From contig JAQFVO010000563.1 in assembly GCA_027942505.1 (NCBI GenBank), positions 1 through 34,165 on the forward strand: 34,165 nucleotides of DNA. Reading direction: 5' to 3'. A model generated the notes under the pieces. It worked only from the letters and a program-made list of their open reading frames with translations. It made no database searches and had not been told where the DNA came from. This document shows positions 1 through 10,038 of this stretch, piece after piece. How positions within the stretch are numbered: the stretch's first letter is position 1; the number at the start of each line of letters is the position of its first letter. This stretch comes from Endozoicomonas sp. (GTDB lineage: Bacteria > Pseudomonadota > Gammaproteobacteria > Pseudomonadales > Endozoicomonadaceae). The position numbers and the translations under genes were made by a program.

Positions 1-1
1 G

Positions 2-580
2 TGTGTTTCTGAAGTAGAGAATCCTGGCCCTCTGCCCGTTACCAGCAAACCGACCCGGGTGCTGACGGCGTTCTCCCTGGCGGGCGGTCTGACCGACGAC
101 GCCGACAAGTCTGAAGCGAAGCTGATCCGCGATGGCAAGGCGAGAACCATCGATATGGCCAGCCTGTTTGATGGCGATATGACACAAAACGTCATTCTCA
201 AAGATGGCGACGTGCTCAATGTCGACAACAACCGCTACCGCCAGATTGTCATCATGGGTGAGGTGAACAAAGTCGCCGCCATGCCTTACGACCAGCGCGG
301 CATGAGTTTGAACAACGCCCTGGTGGCTGCCAGTGGTATCAGCCAGGTATATGGCAACGCTAAAGGGGTTTACATCCTGCGCAATGGCAAGGCTAACGAG
401 AAAGCCACGGTCTACCGGCTGGATATGACCAACGCCGCCGCCTTGCTGCTGGCTGAACGGTTCCCGCTCAATGCACGCGATATCGTCTATGTGGATACCG
501 CCGGTGTGGCCCGCTGGAACCGTGTGATCAACCAGATCCTGCCGAGCATGAGCTTCATCAGTGCCACATCCGCGCTATGA
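2..580 (+). CDS. wza: Wza-type outer-membrane polysaccharide export lipoprotein, 3' part only
   Basis: The reading frame is open from base 2, so the gene starts left of the window and only about the last 192 residues are present. The segment carries SLBB-type repeats (soluble ligand-binding beta-grasp), seen as a GEV-type strand near the start and an IMGEVNKVA strand further on. It ends with the RWNRVINQILPS helix typical of Wza, whose C-terminal amphipathic helix forms the outer-membrane pore of group 1 capsule exporters. The N-terminal lipoprotein signal and the PES domain lie outside the window. wzc follows 106 bases downstream. No wzb phosphatase gene lies between them, so wzb, if present, must be upstream or elsewhere. 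The family call is firm; the link to capsule rather than loose slime is inferred from context. Confidence 0.93.
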   Translation, partial: CVSEVENPGPLPVTSKPTRVLTAFSLAGGLTDDADKSEAKLIRDGKARTIDMASLFDGDMTQNVILKDGDVLNVDNNRYRQIVIMGEVNKVAAMPYDQRGMSLNNALVAASGISQVYGNAKGVYILRNGKANEKATVYRLDMTNAAALLLAERFPLNARDIVYVDTAGVARWNRVINQILPSMSFISATSAL

Positions 581-629
581 CCTGATGCTCCCAAGCTGTC
601 CCCAATTACACACCCGATAGCCACAAGCA

Positions 630-662
630 GAAAATGTAGTCCACTAACGGGGCTGCATTTTC
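630..662 (+). other. Hairpin in the wza-wzc intergenic region
   Basis: Bases 630-639 (gaaaatgtag) pair with 653-662 (ctgcattttc) in a 10-bp stem with one G-T wobble and a 13-base loop. It lies about 24 bases before the wzc start and has no U-tract after it, so it does not look like an intrinsic terminator. It could be an mRNA processing or stability element that sets the Wza:Wzc ratio. The structure is seen; the function is inference. Confidence 0.35.
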
Positions 663-686
663 ACAGGAAAAATACAGCCGGCACTT

Positions 687-2882
687 ATGAATAATCCTCA
701 CACATCGACCAACCTTCGTCAGGCAGGCAGCGACATCGTCAGCCTGGCGGAAATTCTTGCTATTGTGCTCAAGGGCAAATGGGTAATCACCTCGGTGACG
801 CTGGTGGCCGGTTTGCTGGCTATGCTGTTTGCTTTTACTGCCACTCCCATCTATCAGGCGGATGCCCTGTTGCAGATCGAAAAGAAGAGTTCTGTGCTCG
901 GTGGCATCAATAACAGCCTGACCAATATGCCCGATGATCTGAGTTCCACGGCTGAGATCGAACTGATTCGTTCCCGCATGGTGCTCAGCCAGGCAGTTGC
1001 TGAATTGAAACTGGATATTCATGCCGCACCTGAGTATTTTCCCAAATTCGGTGCTACCGTTGCCCGGCGCTTTCAACCCACTGCCACGGAGCCATTTAAC
1101 CGGGACTGGCATCAGAGCAATTGGCTGGCCCATTACGCCTGGGGTGGTGAGCGAATTCGGGTGGAACGGCTTGATGTGCCAGACAGCCTGATTGGCCACC
1201 GCTTTACGCTGGTCAAGAACGACCACCAAAACTTCACCCTGTACCAGGGCAGTGAAAAAATACTGCTTGGTCAGACAGGCAAAGCGGCGTCATCGCCAGA
1301 TGGTGAAATTCGCCTTTTTGTCTCCCAACTTGAAGCTCTGCCCGGTACCCACTTCACCCTGGTAAAGCAGGATGTGAACCAGGCCATCCGCCAGCTCTCC
1401 CGGCGCCTGTCTATTGCTGAAAAAGGCTGGGATACCGGCATCTTGCAGATGGTGATCACTGGTCCCAACAGCCGCGAAAATCAGCGGGCCCTGAACGAGG
1501 TAGCCCGCGCCTACCTACGCCAGAATGTGGCCAGAAAATCTCAGGAAGCCGAAAGCAGCCTGGTCTTTCTGGAGGAGCAACTGCCGCTGGTCAAGGCTGA
1601 GCTGACGGAAGCGGAAAACAACCTGAACAGCTTTCGCCTGCACAATCAGTCGGTAGACCTGACCATGGAGACCCAGAGCCTGCTCAGTCAGATTGTCGAG
1701 TTGGAAACCCGTATTTCACAGCTTGAGCTGCAACGCAAAGAGCTGTTAATGAGTTACACCGTAAACCACCCGGCACTCAAAGGGCTGGATGAGCAGAAGG
1801 CGTTTCTTCAGGCTCAGCTGAACCAGCTGAACAGCAGCAGTCAGAGCCTGCCAGCAACCCAGGTGGACATGCTGCGCCTGACCCGCAATGTGGAGGTGAG
1901 CACTGAAGTGTATACCCAGATGCTCAACAGCCTCCATGAGCTGAAGGTGGTGAAGGCCGGTACAGTGGGCACCGTGCGTATTATTGATTATGCCGTCAGT
2001 TCGCCTGCCCCTATCGCTCCCAACAAGGTCTTGATCGTCCTGGTAGCACTGGTGGCCGGTGCGATTGTCAGTTGCGGCTTCGTTTTTATCCGGGCATTGA
2101 TAAGCGGCGGGGTGAAAACACCGGAGGAGATCGAAAGTCAGCTGGGCATGGCAGTCTATGCAGCCATTCCCCAGAGCGAACACTCGACCATGCTGGAGCG
2201 TGCGGCCCGTAAAGCCTCTTTCAAGAATGGTTATTTGCTCGCCCGCTCGGCCCCGAAAGACCTGGCTATGGAGAGTCTGCGCAGCCTGCGTACCAACCTG
2301 GCTTTTGCCCTGATGGAGTCAGCCAACAACCGGATTATGATCACCGGGCCGGCACCGGGCGTGGGTAAGTCATTCGTTTCGGCCAACCTGGCGGTATTGC
2401 TGGCACAAGCGGGTAAAAAAGTACTGGTGATCGATGCCGACCTGCGCAAAGGTCAACTGCACAAGAAATTCGGTCTGCAAGGCGGACACGGACTCGCTGA
2501 TATGTTGGTGGACCCGCAGTTCAATGCCATTGTCAACGTAGAAGCAAATCTGGACGTGATTGTTGGCGGCAAGCCACCACCCAATCCGTCAGAGCTGTTG
2601 ATGAGCCCGGCGTTTGCCGCCCTGCTGGAACGGGTTTCTGCCCGGTATGATGTGGTCATTATCGATACGCCACCGATCCTGGCGGTGACCGATGCTGCTG
2701 TTATCGGTGTGCAGTGCGGATGCTCATTGATGGTGGTACGGGCTGAAAGCAACTCCATCCGGGAGATTGATCACGCCGCTAACCGCCTGCGTCATGCCGG
2801 TGTCAATATGCGCGGTTGTGTGCTCAATGGCATGACTAAAGCCAGCAGGGGGCAGGAGTTCTACCAGTACAGTTACAGCTGA
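687..2882 (+). CDS. wzc: Wzc-type tyrosine autokinase / polysaccharide co-polymerase
   Basis: The 731-residue protein has the full length of Wzc. A first membrane helix lies at about 32-51, followed by a long periplasmic Wzz-like domain with coiled-coil-prone helices at about 285-385. The proline-rich PAPIAPNK motif (440-447) precedes a second helix at about 447-468. The cytoplasmic kinase has Walker A GPAPGVGKS (554-562), Walker A' VLVIDADLRKG (579-589) and Walker B VVIIDTPP (656-663). The C-terminus carries only three closely spaced tyrosines (Y726, Y728, Y730), fewer than the cluster of the E. coli protein. It is expected to control chain length and export with Wza through cycles of tyrosine phosphorylation. 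The ATG at 687 has a weak ribosome site; the N-terminus aligns well with the family start. Confidence 0.95.
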   Translation: MNNPHTSTNLRQAGSDIVSLAEILAIVLKGKWVITSVTLVAGLLAMLFAFTATPIYQADALLQIEKKSSVLGGINNSLTNMPDDLSSTAEIELIRSRMVLSQAVAELKLDIHAAPEYFPKFGATVARRFQPTATEPFNRDWHQSNWLAHYAWGGERIRVERLDVPDSLIGHRFTLVKNDHQNFTLYQGSEKILLGQTGKAASSPDGEIRLFVSQLEALPGTHFTLVKQDVNQAIRQLSRRLSIAEKGWDTGILQMVITGPNSRENQRALNEVARAYLRQNVARKSQEAESSLVFLEEQLPLVKAELTEAENNLNSFRLHNQSVDLTMETQSLLSQIVELETRISQLELQRKELLMSYTVNHPALKGLDEQKAFLQAQLNQLNSSSQSLPATQVDMLRLTRNVEVSTEVYTQMLNSLHELKVVKAGTVGTVRIIDYAVSSPAPIAPNKVLIVLVALVAGAIVSCGFVFIRALISGGVKTPEEIESQLGMAVYAAIPQSEHSTMLERAARKASFKNGYLLARSAPKDLAMESLRSLRTNLAFALMESANNRIMITGPAPGVGKSFVSANLAVLLAQAGKKVLVIDADLRKGQLHKKFGLQGGHGLADMLVDPQFNAIVNVEANLDVIVGGKPPPNPSELLMSPAFAALLERVSARYDVVIIDTPPILAVTDAAVIGVQCGCSLMVVRAESNSIREIDHAANRLRHAGVNMRGCVLNGMTKASRGQEFYQYSYS

Positions 2883-2968
2883 GCAAGACTTTTTAAGCAA
2901 TACCATGATCACTTAAAGCACTTGCAAAAAAACGCTGAAAAAAATAACCACACCAAGAGTGCCCCGAT

Positions 2969-4030
2969 ATGGAAAAAGCATTGTTGACCGCAATCTTTGC
3001 TTTTGCGCTGTCATTCGCCTTGATCAAAATCATGAAACCCATCTCCAGAAGGATTGGCCTGGTCGATAAGCCCGATGCCAGAAAGCGCCATGAACACGCC
3101 GTGCCTCTGATTGGTGGGCTGGCCATATATTGCACATTGCTGATTATCGGATTGGCGTTTGCCTGGGAGGGACACGGAGCCAGGTCCTACCTGATCGCCG
3201 CCGGTTTCATCACCATAATTGGCGTGCTCGACGACCGGCTTGACCTCAGTGTTGGCCTCAGGGTACTGAGCACCTTTGCTGCCACCGGCGTGACGATGTA
3301 TTTCGGCGGAGCGATCTTTACCAACCTGGGTAACCTGCTGGGGTTTGGTGATATCGTCATGCCGCTTTACATTGCTGTCCCATTCACGCTGATCGCCTGC
3401 TTTGGGATTATCAACAGCATGAATATGATCGATGGGCTTGATGGTCTCAGTTCCGGTATTGCCATGATGGCTTATAGCTCAATACTGATTACTCTGGATT
3501 TTTCCCCACACATGCTGCTGCTGCTTTTCACGCTGATGGGCGCAACCCTGGCATTCATACTGTTTAACCTGCAAGTCTCAGTGCGCATGCAAAAAGTATT
3601 TATGGGCGACGCTGGCAGTATGCTCATTGGGTTTTCTCTGATTATCATCCTCTGTTACGCCACACAAACGACAGCTGCTGGAAGCCCGCGTTTTGACCCG
3701 GTAACCGGACTCTATTTTGTTGGCCTGCCGTTAATCGATATGGTGTCAACGGTGCTGTGTCGTGTGCAAAAAGGTAAAAACCCGTTTAAGGCAGACCGCA
3801 CCCATGCCCACCACATCCTTCTGGATCTTGGTCTTAGTCCGAAAAGGGTGTTGTTCATTCTGTTGTCTGTGGCTGGCCTGATCAACGTCATGGGGATTGT
3901 GTTGCACTACCTGGACATCCCTGCCTGGTTGCAGTTTGGCCTGTTCCTCTTGCTGTTTACTTTTTACTTCCATGGGGCAAAACGTAGGTCCCGGCAGATT
4001 GGGTTGTTGGAAAGTAGTGCCAGCAATTAA
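2969..4030 (+). CDS. wecA: WecA/MraY-family undecaprenyl-phosphate HexNAc-1-phosphate transferase
   Basis: This multi-helix membrane protein of 353 residues carries the polyprenyl-phosphate HexNAc-1-phosphate transferase signatures. They are the acidic LDDR motif (87-90), NMIDGLDGL (152-160), FMGDAGS (211-217) and the cytoplasmic DRTHAHH motif (276-282) that helps recognise the UDP-sugar. It should transfer HexNAc-1-phosphate from a UDP-sugar to undecaprenyl phosphate and so start each repeat unit. The sugar cannot be read from sequence: GlcNAc is typical, but relatives such as WbpL use other HexNAc derivatives. It is the only initiating enzyme in the window; no WbaP/WcaJ-type enzyme was seen. 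It lies 86 bases after wzc. The symbol marks the family, not proof of being the housekeeping wecA. Confidence 0.9.
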   Translation: MEKALLTAIFAFALSFALIKIMKPISRRIGLVDKPDARKRHEHAVPLIGGLAIYCTLLIIGLAFAWEGHGARSYLIAAGFITIIGVLDDRLDLSVGLRVLSTFAATGVTMYFGGAIFTNLGNLLGFGDIVMPLYIAVPFTLIACFGIINSMNMIDGLDGLSSGIAMMAYSSILITLDFSPHMLLLLFTLMGATLAFILFNLQVSVRMQKVFMGDAGSMLIGFSLIIILCYATQTTAAGSPRFDPVTGLYFVGLPLIDMVSTVLCRVQKGKNPFKADRTHAHHILLDLGLSPKRVLFILLSVAGLINVMGIVLHYLDIPAWLQFGLFLLLFTFYFHGAKRRSRQIGLLESSASN

Positions 4031-4103
4031 CTCCTTTCTTGAATTCGACAAAAAGAAAATGATTCATCAGAGAGACACCGAAGAAAAAACACAGGGAAGC
4101 AAA

Positions 4104-5381
4104 ATGAAGTTCAATCAAGACCCGGTTATTGCTGTTATCGGTCTGGGCTATGTAGGCCTGCCCCTGGCCGTCGAGTTTGGCAAAAAATACCACACCATCG
4201 GCTTTGACATTAACCCGGCGCGGGTTGAAGAGCTTATGAGTGGCCATGACAGTACGTTGGAATGTTCCGATGAGGAGCTGGCGTCGGCCAACAGGCTCGG
4301 CTATTGCTGTGATTTGAACGACCTCAAGACAGCAAATGTCTACATCGTCACGGTGCCGACTCCCATCGACCGCCACAATCGTCCAGACCTGACGCCACTG
4401 ATTCGCGCCAGTGAAATGCTGGGCAGCGTGGTGGACAAAGGTGACATTGTCGTTTTCGAATCTACCGTCTACCCTGGCGCCACGGAAGAAGACTGTATTC
4501 CACTGATCGAAAAAGCCTCAGGTCTGGTTTATAACCGCGATTTCTTCGCCGGCTACAGCCCGGAGCGGATCAACCCGGGTGATAAACAACACCGGCTGAC
4601 TACCATCAAAAAAGTCACCTCCGGATCAACCCCGGAAGTGGCCGACTATGTGGACAGTCTTTACGGCTCGATCATTACCGCTGGCACCCACAAAGCCAGC
4701 AGCATCAAAGTGGCGGAAGCGGCCAAGGTTATTGAGAATACCCAGCGTGACCTGAACATTGCCCTGGTCAACGAACTGGCGTTGATTTTTGATCGTCTGG
4801 GCATTGATACCGAGGAGGTGTTGCTGGCTGCCGGCACCAAATGGAACTTTTTGCCGTTTCGCCCCGGTCTGGTGGGTGGCCACTGCATCGGCGTTGACCC
4901 CTACTACCTGACCCATAAAGCACAGGAAATTGGCTACCACCCGGAGGTAATTCTGGCTGGGCGTCGTATCAATGACAGTATGGGGCAGTTTGTGGTTAAC
5001 CAGGTGGTGAAAAAAATGATCAAGCGCCGCATTCATGTTGAAGACAGTAATGTGCTAATCATGGGGCTGACTTTCAAGGAGAACTGCCCAGATCTGAGAA
5101 ATACCCGAGTTATCGATATGGTCAGGGAGTTTCGCGATTGTGGGGCCAACGTGGATGTCTATGATCCTTGGGTGAATCCGGCAGAAGCCGAACACGAGTA
5201 CGGTATTACGCCAGTAAAAGAGCCGGCTTTCGGTAAATATGAGGCCATTGTGCTCGCCGTGGCCCATGACCAGTTTAAGGATATGGGAAGCGAGGCGATC
5301 CGTAAACTGGGCCGGCGTGACTGCGTAGTTTATGACATCAAACACATCCTTTCCGCTGAAATGGCCGACGGACGGCTTTAA
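4104..5381 (+). CDS. tviB: UDP-N-acetylhexosamine 6-dehydrogenase (TviB/WbpO type)
   Basis: A protein of 425 residues very close to Salmonella TviB (Vi antigen) and Pseudomonas WbpO. These oxidise C6 of UDP-GlcNAc/UDP-GalNAc to the uronic acid with two NAD+. The Rossmann motif GLGYVG is at 13-18, EAAKVIEN (205-212) carries the conserved lysine, and the catalytic Cys261 lies in the [13 protein letters not shown] stretch. The frame is open back to 3897, but that extension overlaps the wecA-type gene and is not family-like. ATG 4104 has a purine-rich site (agggaag) before it and gives the family N-terminus. The neighbouring WbpP-type epimerase makes UDP-GalNAcA the likely product. GlcNAcA or GalNAcA cannot be told from sequence alone. 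Confidence 0.94.
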   Translation: MKFNQDPVIAVIGLGYVGLPLAVEFGKKYHTIGFDINPARVEELMSGHDSTLECSDEELASANRLGYCCDLNDLKTANVYIVTVPTPIDRHNRPDLTPLIRASEMLGSVVDKGDIVVFESTVYPGATEEDCIPLIEKASGLVYNRDFFAGYSPERINPGDKQHRLTTIKKVTSGSTPEVADYVDSLYGSIITAGTHKASSIKVAEAAKVIENTQRDLNIALVNELALIFDRLGIDTEEVLLAAGTKWNFLPFRPGLVGGHCIGVDPYYLTHKAQEIGYHPEVILAGRRINDSMGQFVVNQVVKKMIKRRIHVEDSNVLIMGLTFKENCPDLRNTRVIDMVREFRDCGANVDVYDPWVNPAEAEHEYGITPVKEPAFGKYEAIVLAVAHDQFKDMGSEAIRKLGRRDCVVYDIKHILSAEMADGRL

Positions 5382-5390
5382 CAAGCACCT

Positions 5391-5459
5391 ACGGCAAATA
5401 CCCGAAAAATAACGCCATTATAAAAGACATTAGACGTTTGAATATGGTGTCTTTGCCGT
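5391..5459 (+). other. Long imperfect hairpin with alternative stems between tviB and wbpP
   Basis: Bases 5391-5398 (acggcaaa) are exactly complementary to 5452-5459 (tttgccgt), and the match continues imperfectly inward (tacc against ggtgtc). A second stem pairs 5423-5429 (aaagaca) with 5448-5454 (tgtcttt). The two stems share the right arm, so they exclude each other. The 100-base gap is otherwise non-coding. Such competing stems can act as attenuators or RNA-processing sites, but no U-tract terminator is visible. Function is inferred only. Confidence 0.35.
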
Positions 5460-5481
5460 CCTGACCAGAAATAGCACAACA

Positions 5482-6516
5482 ATGAAATACGACTTAATAA
5501 AAAGACAGCTGCAAAGCAGCCCAAAGTCCTGGCTGATCACTGGCGTTGCCGGCTTTATCGGCTCGAACCTGCTGGAAACCCTGCTCAAGCTTGATCAGAC
5601 AGTGGTCGGGCTGGATAACTTTGCCACCGGCCATCAGCGTAATCTGGACGAAGTCCAGCGTCTGGTCAGCCCACAGCAGTGGCAACGTTTTACCTTCTAT
5701 ACTGGTGACATCCGAAACTTGGAAGATTGTCAGCAAGCCTGCCGGGGCGTGGACTACGTCCTGCACCAGGCGGCCCTGGGTTCGGTTCCCCGCTCCATCA
5801 ATGACCCAATCACCACCAACGACACCAATATCTCCGGCTTTCTGAATATGCTGGTGGCCGCTCGTGATGCCAGCGTCAAAAGCTTCACCTATGCTGCCTC
5901 CAGCTCCACCTATGGCGATCACCCGGCACTGCCCAAGGTTGAGCCGAATATTGGTAATCCTCTGTCGCCTTATGCAGTGACCAAATACGTTAATGAACTC
6001 TACGCCAGTGTCTTTGCCAGAACCTACGGCTTGCAGTGCATTGGGTTGCGATATTTCAATATTTTTGGCCGACGCCAGGACCCGAACGGTGCCTATGCGG
6101 CCGTTATTCCCAAATGGATATCGTCACTGCTGCACGGTGAAACGGTCTATATCAACGGTGACGGTGAAACCAGCCGGGACTTCTGTTACATCGACAACGC
6201 AGTGCAGGCAAATATTCTCTCAGCAGTGGCCGATGACAGCGCAAAAGATCAGGTCTATAACGTGGCAGTGGGAGACCGGACGACACTTAACGACTTGTTC
6301 AATGGCATAAAGAGCAACCTGATTCAATCACATGCAAACCTGAACGACGCCAAACCAGTGTATCGTGATTTTCGTGCCGGCGATGTGCGCCACTCACAGG
6401 CAGAGATCAGCAAGGCTCAGTCGCTGCTCGGTTATCAGCCGACCCATCGGATTATGGACGGGATTGGTGAGGCAATGGTTTGGTACCTCGCTAATCATCA
6501 GGACGGCTGTAATTGA
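5482..6516 (+). CDS. wbpP: UDP-N-acetylglucosamine C4-epimerase (WbpP/TviC type)
   Basis: The 344-residue extended short-chain dehydrogenase/reductase closely resembles Pseudomonas WbpP and Salmonella TviC, and starts with the same [10 protein letters not shown]-like lead before the NAD site. It has GVAGFIG (21-27), the serine-rich active-site strand AASSSTYGD (138-146) and the catalytic YAVTK (164-168). It interconverts UDP-GlcNAc with UDP-GalNAc, or the matching uronic acids. With the dehydrogenase just upstream it completes the two-step route to UDP-GalNAcA known from the Pseudomonas O6 and Vi pathways. Gene order dehydrogenase then epimerase matches both systems. Confidence 0.94.
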   Translation: MKYDLIKRQLQSSPKSWLITGVAGFIGSNLLETLLKLDQTVVGLDNFATGHQRNLDEVQRLVSPQQWQRFTFYTGDIRNLEDCQQACRGVDYVLHQAALGSVPRSINDPITTNDTNISGFLNMLVAARDASVKSFTYAASSSTYGDHPALPKVEPNIGNPLSPYAVTKYVNELYASVFARTYGLQCIGLRYFNIFGRRQDPNGAYAAVIPKWISSLLHGETVYINGDGETSRDFCYIDNAVQANILSAVADDSAKDQVYNVAVGDRTTLNDLFNGIKSNLIQSHANLNDAKPVYRDFRAGDVRHSQAEISKAQSLLGYQPTHRIMDGIGEAMVWYLANHQDGCN

Positions 6517-6583
6517 CTACATGTAAGCAGTTTCAGTTTATTACCTGAAACCATTGCCCCGATTAACTACGACAAACAGTACT

Positions 6584-7651
6584 ATGAAAAAAACCATTCT
6601 GGTCACAGGCGGTGCCGGGTTTATCGGCTGTGCAGTTGTACGACATTTGATAAATAATACTGATCACACTGTGGTCAATATTGATGAGCTGACCTACGCC
6701 GGTAATCTTGAGTCATTGGCCAGCGTCAGTGGCAGCATTCGCTACCACTTTGTCCATGCCGATATTTGCGACAGACAGACAATGACGCAAACATTTGCCG
6801 AGTTCCAGCCGGATCTGGTCATGCACCTGGCCGCAGAAAGCCATGTGGATCGTTCCATTGATGGCCCGGCAGAGTTTATCCAGACCAATGTCGTTGGCAC
6901 CTGCACTTTGCTGGAAGTGGCCCGCGCCTATTGGAGTGAGTTGAGCGCGGATCGCAAGGTGGCATTTCGTTTTCATCACATCTCTACTGACGAAGTCTAT
7001 GGTGATCTTGATGGTACTGATGACCTGTTTACCGAATCGACGCCCTATGCGCCCAGCTCCCCATACTCTGCCAGCAAGGCCAGCTCCGACCATCTGGTCA
7101 GGGCCTGGCATCGGACCTATGGCCTGCCGGTACTGATCACCAACTGCTCTAACAACTATGGGCCTTACCACTTCCCGGAAAAGCTGATTCCCCTGACCAT
7201 TCTCAATGCTTTGGAAGGTAAGCCGCTGCCGGTTTACGGTAAGGGAGAACAAGTGCGTGACTGGCTCTATGTAGAAGACCACGCTCGTGCACTATACAAA
7301 GTATTGACTGAAGGCAAGGTGGGGGAAACCTACAACATCGGCGGTCACAACGAAAAGCAGAATATTGACGTGGTGTATGCTCTGTGTGCTCTGCTGGAGG
7401 AGTTGGCACCCAGCAAGCCGGAAGGTGTGACTGCCTACAAAGAGTTGGTCAACTTCGTTAGCGACCGCCCGGGTCATGACCATCGTTACGCAATTGATGC
7501 CAGTAAAATGGCCAGTGAACTGGGTTGGCAACCAGAAGAAACCTTTGCCACCGGCCTGCGTAAAACGGTGCAATGGTATCTGGCAAACCGTCAATGGTGT
7601 CAGCATGTGCAAGATGGCAGTTACCAGCGCCAGCGACTGGGTGCTCTGTAA
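6584..7651 (+). CDS. rmlB: dTDP-glucose 4,6-dehydratase RmlB
   Basis: The 355-residue protein has the NAD motif GGAGFIG (9-15), the catalytic triad Thr135-Asp136-Glu137 in STDEVYGDL, and YSASK (161-165). It converts dTDP-glucose to dTDP-4-keto-6-deoxy-D-glucose. That product is the shared precursor of rhamnose (rmlC, rmlD) and of the 3-acetamido sugar made by the ketoisomerase cassette at 11129-14082. The frame is open for ten codons upstream, but ATG 6584 gives the canonical [11 protein letters not shown]-terminus. It heads an rmlB-D-A-C run. Confidence 0.96.
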   Translation: MKKTILVTGGAGFIGCAVVRHLINNTDHTVVNIDELTYAGNLESLASVSGSIRYHFVHADICDRQTMTQTFAEFQPDLVMHLAAESHVDRSIDGPAEFIQTNVVGTCTLLEVARAYWSELSADRKVAFRFHHISTDEVYGDLDGTDDLFTESTPYAPSSPYSASKASSDHLVRAWHRTYGLPVLITNCSNNYGPYHFPEKLIPLTILNALEGKPLPVYGKGEQVRDWLYVEDHARALYKVLTEGKVGETYNIGGHNEKQNIDVVYALCALLEELAPSKPEGVTAYKELVNFVSDRPGHDHRYAIDASKMASELGWQPEETFATGLRKTVQWYLANRQWCQHVQDGSYQRQRLGAL

Positions 7652-7673
7652 CAGGCCTGATAGGAAGAAGACC

Positions 7674-8558
7674 ATGACACATGCAAAAAAAATCTTGCTG
7701 CTCGGGGCTGACGGTCAGGTTGGCTGGGAGCTGCAACGGTCGCTGCTGACGCTGGGGCAGATTGTGCCAGTGGATCGTGCCCAGTGTGACCTGGCACAGC
7801 TGGATCGGGTGAACCGTTTACTTGGGGAAATCAAGCCAGAGATAATTGTTAATGCGGCTGCTTATACGGCAGTTGATCAGGCAGAACAAGAGCTTGAAGC
7901 AGCACGACAACTGAACAGCGCACTACCTGCATGTCTGGCAGAATATGCCAGAAATTCTGGCGTATTGTTGGTGGATTATTCGACCGACTATGTCTTTGAT
8001 GGCGGCAAATCATCACCCTACCTGGAAAGTGATATGCCATCTGCCATTAATGTATACGGTCAGAGCAAGCAGGATGGGCTGCAAGCCATTGTGGATAGCG
8101 GCTGTCGTCACCTGATATTGCGAGTCAGCTGGGTGTATAGCAAGCGTGGTAAAAACTTTCTCAACACCATCATGCGCCTTGCCGGTGAGCGTGATGAACT
8201 CAGCGTGGTTGCTGACCAGATTGGTGCGCCAACACCGGCTGATTTGATCGCCGATGTAACGGCGCATGCCATGCGTGCAATCTTCAATGGCAGTGCCCGG
8301 GGGGGCGTGTATAACTTGGTACCAGAAGGTGTGACCAGCTGGCACGGTTTTGCTGTTGAGATCGTCCGACAGGCGCATAATGCCGGTTATCCACTGAAGC
8401 TACAGCCAGAGAACATCAAACCCATCACCACGGCTGAGTACCCGACACCGGCCCATCGACCGGCCAATTCCCAACTGGACACCGGCAAGTTAAAAGACAC
8501 TTTTCATATAAATCTGCCCAACTGGCAGACACCGTTGCAACGATTGATCAACCAATAA
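7674..8558 (+). CDS. rmlD: dTDP-4-dehydrorhamnose reductase RmlD
   Basis: The 294-residue short-chain reductase has GADGQVG (11-17), [12 protein letters not shown] (60-71), STDYVFDG (103-110) and the catalytic YGQSK (128-132). It performs the final NAD(P)H-dependent reduction to dTDP-L-rhamnose. The frame is open upstream into rmlB, but ATG 7674 is preceded by ggaag at proper spacing and gives the normal start. It lies 22 bases after rmlB. Confidence 0.95.
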   Translation: MTHAKKILLLGADGQVGWELQRSLLTLGQIVPVDRAQCDLAQLDRVNRLLGEIKPEIIVNAAAYTAVDQAEQELEAARQLNSALPACLAEYARNSGVLLVDYSTDYVFDGGKSSPYLESDMPSAINVYGQSKQDGLQAIVDSGCRHLILRVSWVYSKRGKNFLNTIMRLAGERDELSVVADQIGAPTPADLIADVTAHAMRAIFNGSARGGVYNLVPEGVTSWHGFAVEIVRQAHNAGYPLKLQPENIKPITTAEYPTPAHRPANSQLDTGKLKDTFHINLPNWQTPLQRLINQ

Positions 8559-8587
8559 CACTACCTCAACCCATAAAGATAATTATT

Positions 8588-9475
8588 ATGACTGCTCGCA
8601 AGGGAATTATTCTGGCCGGAGGATCAGGTACGCGCCTGTACCCAATCACGCAGGCTGTTTCTAAACAGTTGTTGCCTGTTTATGACAAACCGATGATCTA
8701 CTATCCCCTGGCCACGCTGATGCTGGCTGGTATCCGGGATATCCTGCTGATTTCTACGCCACTTGATACCGTGCGCTTTGAAACATTGCTTGGTAACGGC
8801 GAACAGTGGGGTATTAACATCCAGTACCAGGTACAACCTTCACCAGATGGTCTGGCCCAGGCATTTATTATTGGTGAGCGATTTATTGGCCAAGACAATT
8901 GTGCATTGGTGCTTGGGGATAATATTTTTTACGGCCATGACCTGACCGTAAAGTTGCAACAGGCCAATCAGCGTCAGCACGGTGCAACAGTATTTGCTTA
9001 CCATGTTAACGACCCGGAGCGTTACGGCGTGGTGGAATTTGATCAACAGGGTGTGGCGGTGAGCCTGGAGGAGAAACCAAAACAGCCCAAGTCCAACTAT
9101 GCGGTCACTGGCCTCTATTTTTACGATAACCAGGTGGTCGATATTGCCAAGTCCCTGAAGCCTTCTGACCGTGGTGAACTGGAAATTACTGACGTTAACA
9201 ACCGCTACCTGGCCATGAATCAATTAACTGTAGAGCCTCTTGGTCGTGGTTTTGCCTGGCTCGATACCGGCACTCACAAATCCTTGCAGGAAGCGACCAA
9301 TTTTATTGAGACCATTGAGTGTCGTCAGGGATTAAAAGTAGCCTGCCCGGAAGAGATCGCCTACCGTATGGGCTTTATTGATAACGAGCAGTTAAATCGT
9401 CTTGCCCATCCACTGATGAAAAGTAATTACGGACTCTACCTGCAAAAAGTCAGCCGTGAGGAGATCCTGGCATGA
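8588..9475 (+). CDS. rmlA: Glucose-1-phosphate thymidylyltransferase RmlA
   Basis: The 295-residue nucleotidyltransferase begins with the signature GGSGTRLYP (11-19), followed by the [17 protein letters not shown] block and the metal-binding [11 protein letters not shown] stretch. It makes dTDP-glucose from glucose-1-phosphate and dTTP, feeding both dTDP-sugar branches of the locus. It is probably feedback-inhibited by dTDP-L-rhamnose, as known for the family. Its stop overlaps the rmlC start by four bases (ATGA), a sign of translational coupling. Confidence 0.96.
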   Translation: MTARKGIILAGGSGTRLYPITQAVSKQLLPVYDKPMIYYPLATLMLAGIRDILLISTPLDTVRFETLLGNGEQWGINIQYQVQPSPDGLAQAFIIGERFIGQDNCALVLGDNIFYGHDLTVKLQQANQRQHGATVFAYHVNDPERYGVVEFDQQGVAVSLEEKPKQPKSNYAVTGLYFYDNQVVDIAKSLKPSDRGELEITDVNNRYLAMNQLTVEPLGRGFAWLDTGTHKSLQEATNFIETIECRQGLKVACPEEIAYRMGFIDNEQLNRLAHPLMKSNYGLYLQKVSREEILA

Positions 9476-10038
9476 AGCTGACGCAAACTTCTATCCCCGA
9501 TGTAGTAATTATTGAGCCGATAGTTTATGAAGATGAACGCGGCTGGTTTATGGAGAGTTTTAATGAGCAGCGCTTCCAGCAGGAGCTGAACAGTCTCGGT
9601 TTGGCCGTTCCGGGATCATTTGTTCAGGATAATCACTCATGCTCACACAAACATGTACTAAGAGGGTTGCACTATCAGGAAGCGCCCCATGCACAGGGTA
9701 AGCTGGTCAGGGTAACCCGGGGTTCTGTGTTTGACGTGGCAGTGGATATCCGCCCCGACTCACCAACCTTTGGTAAACATATTTCAGTTGAACTCTCCGA
9801 AAATAATGGACGGATGCTCTGGATACCAGAAGGCTTTGCCCATGGATTTCTTGCCTTGGAGGATGATACTCATTTTTTTTATAAAACGACGAGGTACTAC
9901 CACAGAGAGAGTGAGCGTGCTCTGTGCTGGGATTCTTCGGAGCTGGAAATAGAGTGGCCGGTAGTGGAAAAACTGCTGATAACAGAAAAAGACCAGAATG
10001 CACCGGAGTTTGCCTCGCAGAGATTTACCAGTCTATGA
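9472..10038 (+). CDS. rmlC: dTDP-4-dehydrorhamnose 3,5-epimerase RmlC
   Basis: The 188-residue cupin has the active-site block VLRGLHYQ (62-69) with the catalytic His67, followed by the IPEGFAHGF strand (118-126). It epimerises C3 and C5 of dTDP-4-keto-6-deoxyglucose on the route to rhamnose. The gene overlaps rmlA by four bases and the next glycosyltransferase by four bases. Its last few codons (TSL then stop) recur as a relic at about 15636-15647, which bears on the history of the locus. Confidence 0.96.
   Translation: MKLTQTSIPDVVIIEPIVYEDERGWFMESFNEQRFQQELNSLGLAVPGSFVQDNHSCSHKHVLRGLHYQEAPHAQGKLVRVTRGSVFDVAVDIRPDSPTFGKHISVELSENNGRMLWIPEGFAHGFLALEDDTHFFYKTTRYYHRESERALCWDSSELEIEWPVVEKLLITEKDQNAPEFASQRFTSL

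Noticed and set aside
606-1229. Minus-strand frame of 207 codons
   Set aside because: It is antisense to wzc, whose domains and motifs are fully conserved in the forward frame.
3897-4103. N-terminal extension of the TviB/WbpO dehydrogenase
   Set aside because: It overlaps the wecA-type gene in another frame and is not present in the family; ATG 4104 has a proper ribosome site.
6713-7282. Minus-strand frame of 189 codons
   Set aside because: It lies wholly within rmlB and reads like the complement of a coding gene; no family features.
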